Assembly: GCF_900207585.1 (NCBI RefSeq)
Contig: NZ_OAOP01000003.1
Coordinates: forward strand, 310,001-374,000
Reading direction: 5' to 3'
Length of the DNA stretch: 64,000 nt
DNA from: Bacillus oleivorans
Lineage (GTDB): Bacteria; Bacillota; Bacilli; Bacillales; JC228
Shown here: one piece after another, positions 60,968 to 64,000 of the stretch
Layout: each line of letters opens with the position of its first letter
Position numbering within the stretch: the stretch's first letter is position 1
Notes under the pieces: model-generated
Database searches by the model: none
What the model saw: only the letters and a program-made list of their open reading frames with translations
What the model was told of the DNA's origin: nothing
Program-made: the position numbers and the translations under genes

Positions 60968-63946
60968 TTGTTAATTAAAGAGATTATTATTTATCAATAT
61001 GGAAAGTGGATAGACAGCCACTTTCAAGACATCCCTTCATTTATGCTTTTTCAAGGCGAAAACGAGGCAGGAAAGTCAACGCTTACTTCATTTATTTTAA
61101 GTATATTGTTTGGCTTTCCTACAAAAAGAGACGATCGTTTTAAAGCAGCAGCCTCGTCCGAATTGGGTGGAGCTCTCTTGATTAGCTGTCCCACACATGG
61201 TGAGTTTCGAATTGAAAGGATATATGGAAAAAAAGAAGTTACCGTTCTATTTGAAGATGGAACCGTAAAAGATGAAGAATGGCTTAAAAAATGGCTAGGC
61301 GGGATCGACCGCAGTCTTTATGAGCAGATTTATTTCTTTGATTTAGATGGACTGCAAAATGTCCATAAAATACAGGCAGAGGATATTACCCGATATTTGC
61401 TTTCAGCTAGTACAATTGGTTCCGAAAGACTCTTTCAGGCAGAAAATGAATTGATCAAGGAGCAAGAGACTCTTTTTAAACCGCAAGGCCGCAATCCAGT
61501 CATAAACCAAAAACTGTCTCAGCTTGCAGAGCTAGATACCAAAGTAAAAGAGAAGAAAAGGGAATTAGATCAGTATGACCAGCTTTTACAAGAAAGAATG
61601 AAATTAATAGAAAAAGAATCTGATTTAAAACAAGAATTAATAGCGAACTCAAAAGAGCTGGAATATGAAATGGCCTGGTTAACAACGATTCCTCTTGTTA
61701 TTAAAGAATATAAACTGACCGAGAAATTAGAAGAATATGATTCTCTATCTTTCCCTGAAAATGGGCTGGACCGGTGGAAAGAGTGGAGTCATGCATTAAA
61801 ACCGTTAATCGCCCAGGAAGTTTCCTTAAAGGATCAGTTAGAACAAGCAGAAAATAAATTAAGCATGCTTGGAGAGCCTATTCTTATTAAGGAAAAAAAT
61901 AAGTTAGAAGCGCTGCTCAATCAATCTCCTTTATTTTCGCGGGACTTGGAGAGAATAGGAGAGCTGCACAGTAAGTTGAAATATGTAGAAGAAGGTCTTC
62001 AAGAAAATAGGCAATTCCTTGGTATTTCAGATTTTGATTCTTTTCAATGGAATCCTTCTTCAATTAAAGAGGCAGAAATACAGCTAGAAAAATGGAATCA
62101 TCTGCAAAAGCTATATGATGAAAAGGATAATAAGCACAAGCTAGAACAGCAAAGAAAGAACATCTCTATGGAAAAGCTGAATCAGCTTGAAAACGAAATT
62201 CTTAGTCCCCCTGAGTTAGAGCTGGAAGAAGGCATGCTTATTGAATGGGAGACGATAAAGTCCATCGAAAATGAGAAAAAAACAATTAGAGCGGAAATTT
62301 CATTAATCGAGCAAGAAAAAGAAAAATTCAATAAAAATAGACATGATACGAGAAAGATTGAGAGTGTGTTAATCGGACTTGTTTCCTTAATCAGTTTAGC
62401 TGGTTTGACTGTGTCTATTAGACAGAATCAATGGCTGATTGCTTTTATCTGCGGACTCTTGTTTGTCACAGTTGGTGTAACATTTTTATATCTAAAGCAA
62501 AACCGCTCAAATCAAACGAGTGAGAGTAACCGATATTCGCTTCTTAAGGAACGTTTAAGGCAATTAGAAAATGAGGAAATGGATTTTACATGTACGGAGG
62601 AACGATTTTTTGAAGCCAGAGAAAAAATCAATGGAAACCAAAGAGTAATCGAGGAAATGAAAGAAATTCAAACCGCTGTAAAAGAACAAGGCTGGTATGC
62701 AGGCGAACTGGATAAGGAGCGGTTAGACGTACTTAAACAGCTTCGATCTATTGAATTATCACTTCTTGACCTTTTTCAGTCCAATACAGGAAAACTGGAG
62801 GTAAATATAGACAGGCTTTCTGTTGACCTTCCACTTATCCAGGTGATTTACCACCATCTAAAAGAAAAGAGCAGACTAGAAGAGGAAATACAAGAGATAG
62901 AAAATAGAATGAAACCGATTCAAAACAGTTTACAGGATTGGGCAAAAAAGCTTCAGTTAAAAGGAGCTTATTCGGAACTGTTTGGATTGTTAAAGGACCA
63001 ATTAGAAAGAGAAAGAGAGCAAGAGCAATCAAGAAAGTTTCTGCAAGAGGGAATAAACGAAATCAGACAGCAGCTTAAAAAAATCCAAGCTGAAAAAGGT
63101 TTAGTGACAGAAGAACTCTCCTTTTTACTAAAAAAAGCAGATTGTGAGGACGAAGAATCCTATTTGAAAAAAGGATTTAAATTGGAAGAGAAATTGAAAC
63201 TTCTGAACCAATTAGAAGCTGTGCAAGACCAGTTAAATCTAACCCGTTTTTCGGAAGAGGAACGAAAACATAGAAATTTAGATCAAGAAATCTCCAAATC
63301 CCTAATTTTTACACTTGAAGAAAAAGAAAAGGCCTTTTTAGAAGAGCTTGAGCATATTCGTAAACAAGTGGCTACGGTAGACTATCAGCTGAAACAAATG
63401 GAGGAAGGGGGCGCATATATCGACCTTCTTCATCAGTTTTATCAGGAAAAGTATTCATTTCAGGAAACCGCCAAAGCCTGGTCTGTTTATACGATTGCCA
63501 GAAGTTTTCTTCAGAAGGCGATGGTTCAATTCAAGGAAGGAACATTTCCGAAGGTTTTACGTAATGCCGAATCTATTTTTAAAACGTTAACCAATGAAAA
63601 TTATGAAAGAATACGGTTTTCTTCGGACAATGATGAATTATCGGTCCTTCATACTTCAGGTAAATGGTTCCCTGCCGCTGCCCTGAGCCAGGCGACGAAA
63701 GAACAGGTGTATGTAGCCATTCGTTTGGGGCTAATCGAAGCCCTTTATCCTACTTTATCATTACCGATTATTATCGATGATAGTTTTGTCAATTTTGACA
63801 CTAATCGTGTGGCAAAGGTGATGGACACATTACAAGGATTTAGCGGACGTCATCAGGTTATTGTTTTTTCGTGCCATCCTGAAATGACACAGTATTTTCC
63901 AAAAGATCACATCGTTGAATTAAGTAAATTTCAACCTATAAGATGA
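60968..63946 (+). CDS. yhaN: SMC-like ATPase YhaN (SbcC/Rad50-type)
   Basis: About 992 residues. N-terminal half of the ATPase: GENEAGKSTLTSFI (Walker A) near residue 40 and FGFPTKRDDRFK. Long coiled coils span about 170-850, interrupted near 470-510 by two hydrophobic segments (LIGLVSLISLAGLTVSI and WLIAFICGLLFVTVGVTFLYL) that could insert in the membrane. The C-terminal half holds LSQATKEQVYVAIRLGLIEAL (signature-like) and LPIIIDDSFVNFDTNR (Walker B). TTG at 60968 is chosen, 7 bp after GGGAGG. Works with YhaO in end processing. Confidence 0.92.
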   Translation: MLIKEIIIYQYGKWIDSHFQDIPSFMLFQGENEAGKSTLTSFILSILFGFPTKRDDRFKAAASSELGGALLISCPTHGEFRIERIYGKKEVTVLFEDGTVKDEEWLKKWLGGIDRSLYEQIYFFDLDGLQNVHKIQAEDITRYLLSASTIGSERLFQAENELIKEQETLFKPQGRNPVINQKLSQLAELDTKVKEKKRELDQYDQLLQERMKLIEKESDLKQELIANSKELEYEMAWLTTIPLVIKEYKLTEKLEEYDSLSFPENGLDRWKEWSHALKPLIAQEVSLKDQLEQAENKLSMLGEPILIKEKNKLEALLNQSPLFSRDLERIGELHSKLKYVEEGLQENRQFLGISDFDSFQWNPSSIKEAEIQLEKWNHLQKLYDEKDNKHKLEQQRKNISMEKLNQLENEILSPPELELEEGMLIEWETIKSIENEKKTIRAEISLIEQEKEKFNKNRHDTRKIESVLIGLVSLISLAGLTVSIRQNQWLIAFICGLLFVTVGVTFLYLKQNRSNQTSESNRYSLLKERLRQLENEEMDFTCTEERFFEAREKINGNQRVIEEMKEIQTAVKEQGWYAGELDKERLDVLKQLRSIELSLLDLFQSNTGKLEVNIDRLSVDLPLIQVIYHHLKEKSRLEEEIQEIENRMKPIQNSLQDWAKKLQLKGAYSELFGLLKDQLEREREQEQSRKFLQEGINEIRQQLKKIQAEKGLVTEELSFLLKKADCEDEESYLKKGFKLEEKLKLLNQLEAVQDQLNLTRFSEEERKHRNLDQEISKSLIFTLEEKEKAFLEELEHIRKQVATVDYQLKQMEEGGAYIDLLHQFYQEKYSFQETAKAWSVYTIARSFLQKAMVQFKEGTFPKVLRNAESIFKTLTNENYERIRFSSDNDELSVLHTSGKWFPAAALSQATKEQVYVAIRLGLIEALYPTLSLPIIIDDSFVNFDTNRVAKVMDTLQGFSGRHQVIVFSCHPEMTQYFPKDHIVELSKFQPIR

Positions 63947-63956
63947 GCAGGGAAAT

Positions 63957-63975
63957 AGCAGTCTAAGGAGCACTG
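63957..63975 (+). terminator. Small inverted repeat after yhaN
   Basis: AGCAGT...ACTGCT encloses a short loop 11 bp after the stop. The T-run is weak, so it may only be a minor terminator; the next gene (yhaM in B. subtilis) is not visible before the window ends. Confidence 0.4.
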
Positions 63976-64000
63976 CTTCCATCTATTTGCCAATAGTAGT

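Overview
The window is AT-rich chromosomal DNA from an endospore-forming Bacillaceae bacterium (Bacillus, Neobacillus or Mesobacillus type). Support comes from spore genes (spoVR, splA/splB, an alpha/beta-type SASP, yheC/yheD), strong Shine-Dalgarno sites, frequent TTG/GTG starts, and gene order that follows B. subtilis in two blocks: yhcX-yhcY-yhcZ-yhdB-yhdC-spoVR on the left, and bmrCD(yheIH)-SASP-yheE-yheD-yheC-yheB-yheA-yhaX-hemZ-yhaQ-yhaP-yhaO-yhaN on the right. I saw no prophage, complete insertion sequence, rRNA or CRISPR array.

Layout. 1-5 kb: a cut-off thioredoxin-like gene with its BdbC partner, an oligo-1,6-glucosidase, a TetR repressor, a GNAT-nitrilase fusion (YhcX) and a relic of a short-chain dehydrogenase. 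5-12 kb: the YhcY/YhcZ two-component system with a four-cysteine GAF sensor, small conserved Bacillus proteins, a DeoR-type repressor with a clear palindromic operator, and SpoVR. 12-20 kb: universal stress protein, SulP transporter, and a metal cluster (ArsR-type sensor plus CzcD exporter, ZIP importer, second CDF transporter). 20-24 kb: YisL, a self-contained pabA/pabB-pabC set, a lipoprotein. 24-30 kb: a MarR-MMPL efflux pair, then an arsRBC operon bracketed by two copies of a palindromic REP-like element. 30-36 kb: splAB, a ComEC-like metallo-hydrolase, an orphan TatA, a membrane-anchored glycerophosphodiesterase, an orphan sensor kinase and a TPP riboswitch driving thiT. 36-44 kb: a leader-peptide/attenuator region in front of the heterodimeric exporter bmrCD, fumC, and a SASP gene. 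44-64 kb: msmX, a PucR-type regulator, four tandem YheC/YheD ATP-grasp genes, yheB/yheA, yhaX, hemZ, an ABC exporter, and the yhaO-yhaN repair nuclease operon behind a LexA-like box.

Most unusual signals. (1) On the minus strand at 43567-43634, between a sigma-G-like promoter and the SASP start codon, lies a 68-nt tRNA-like sequence with a perfect acceptor stem, a perfect T-arm and an encoded CCA, but a shrunken D-arm. It seems to form the 5' leader of a spore mRNA. (2) Three distant intergenic loci (7.7-8.2, 41.0-41.7 and 54.6-54.8 kb) carry arrays of one diverged repeat family with a constant 51-bp period. (3) A short leader ORF and terminator precede bmrCD, with a second 18-codon ORF after the terminator. 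(4) The yheC/yheD pair is doubled to four ATP-grasp genes.

All functional names come from reading the translations and from memory of the families. No database search was run. Start codons were chosen by Shine-Dalgarno spacing, so several differ from the longest open frame.
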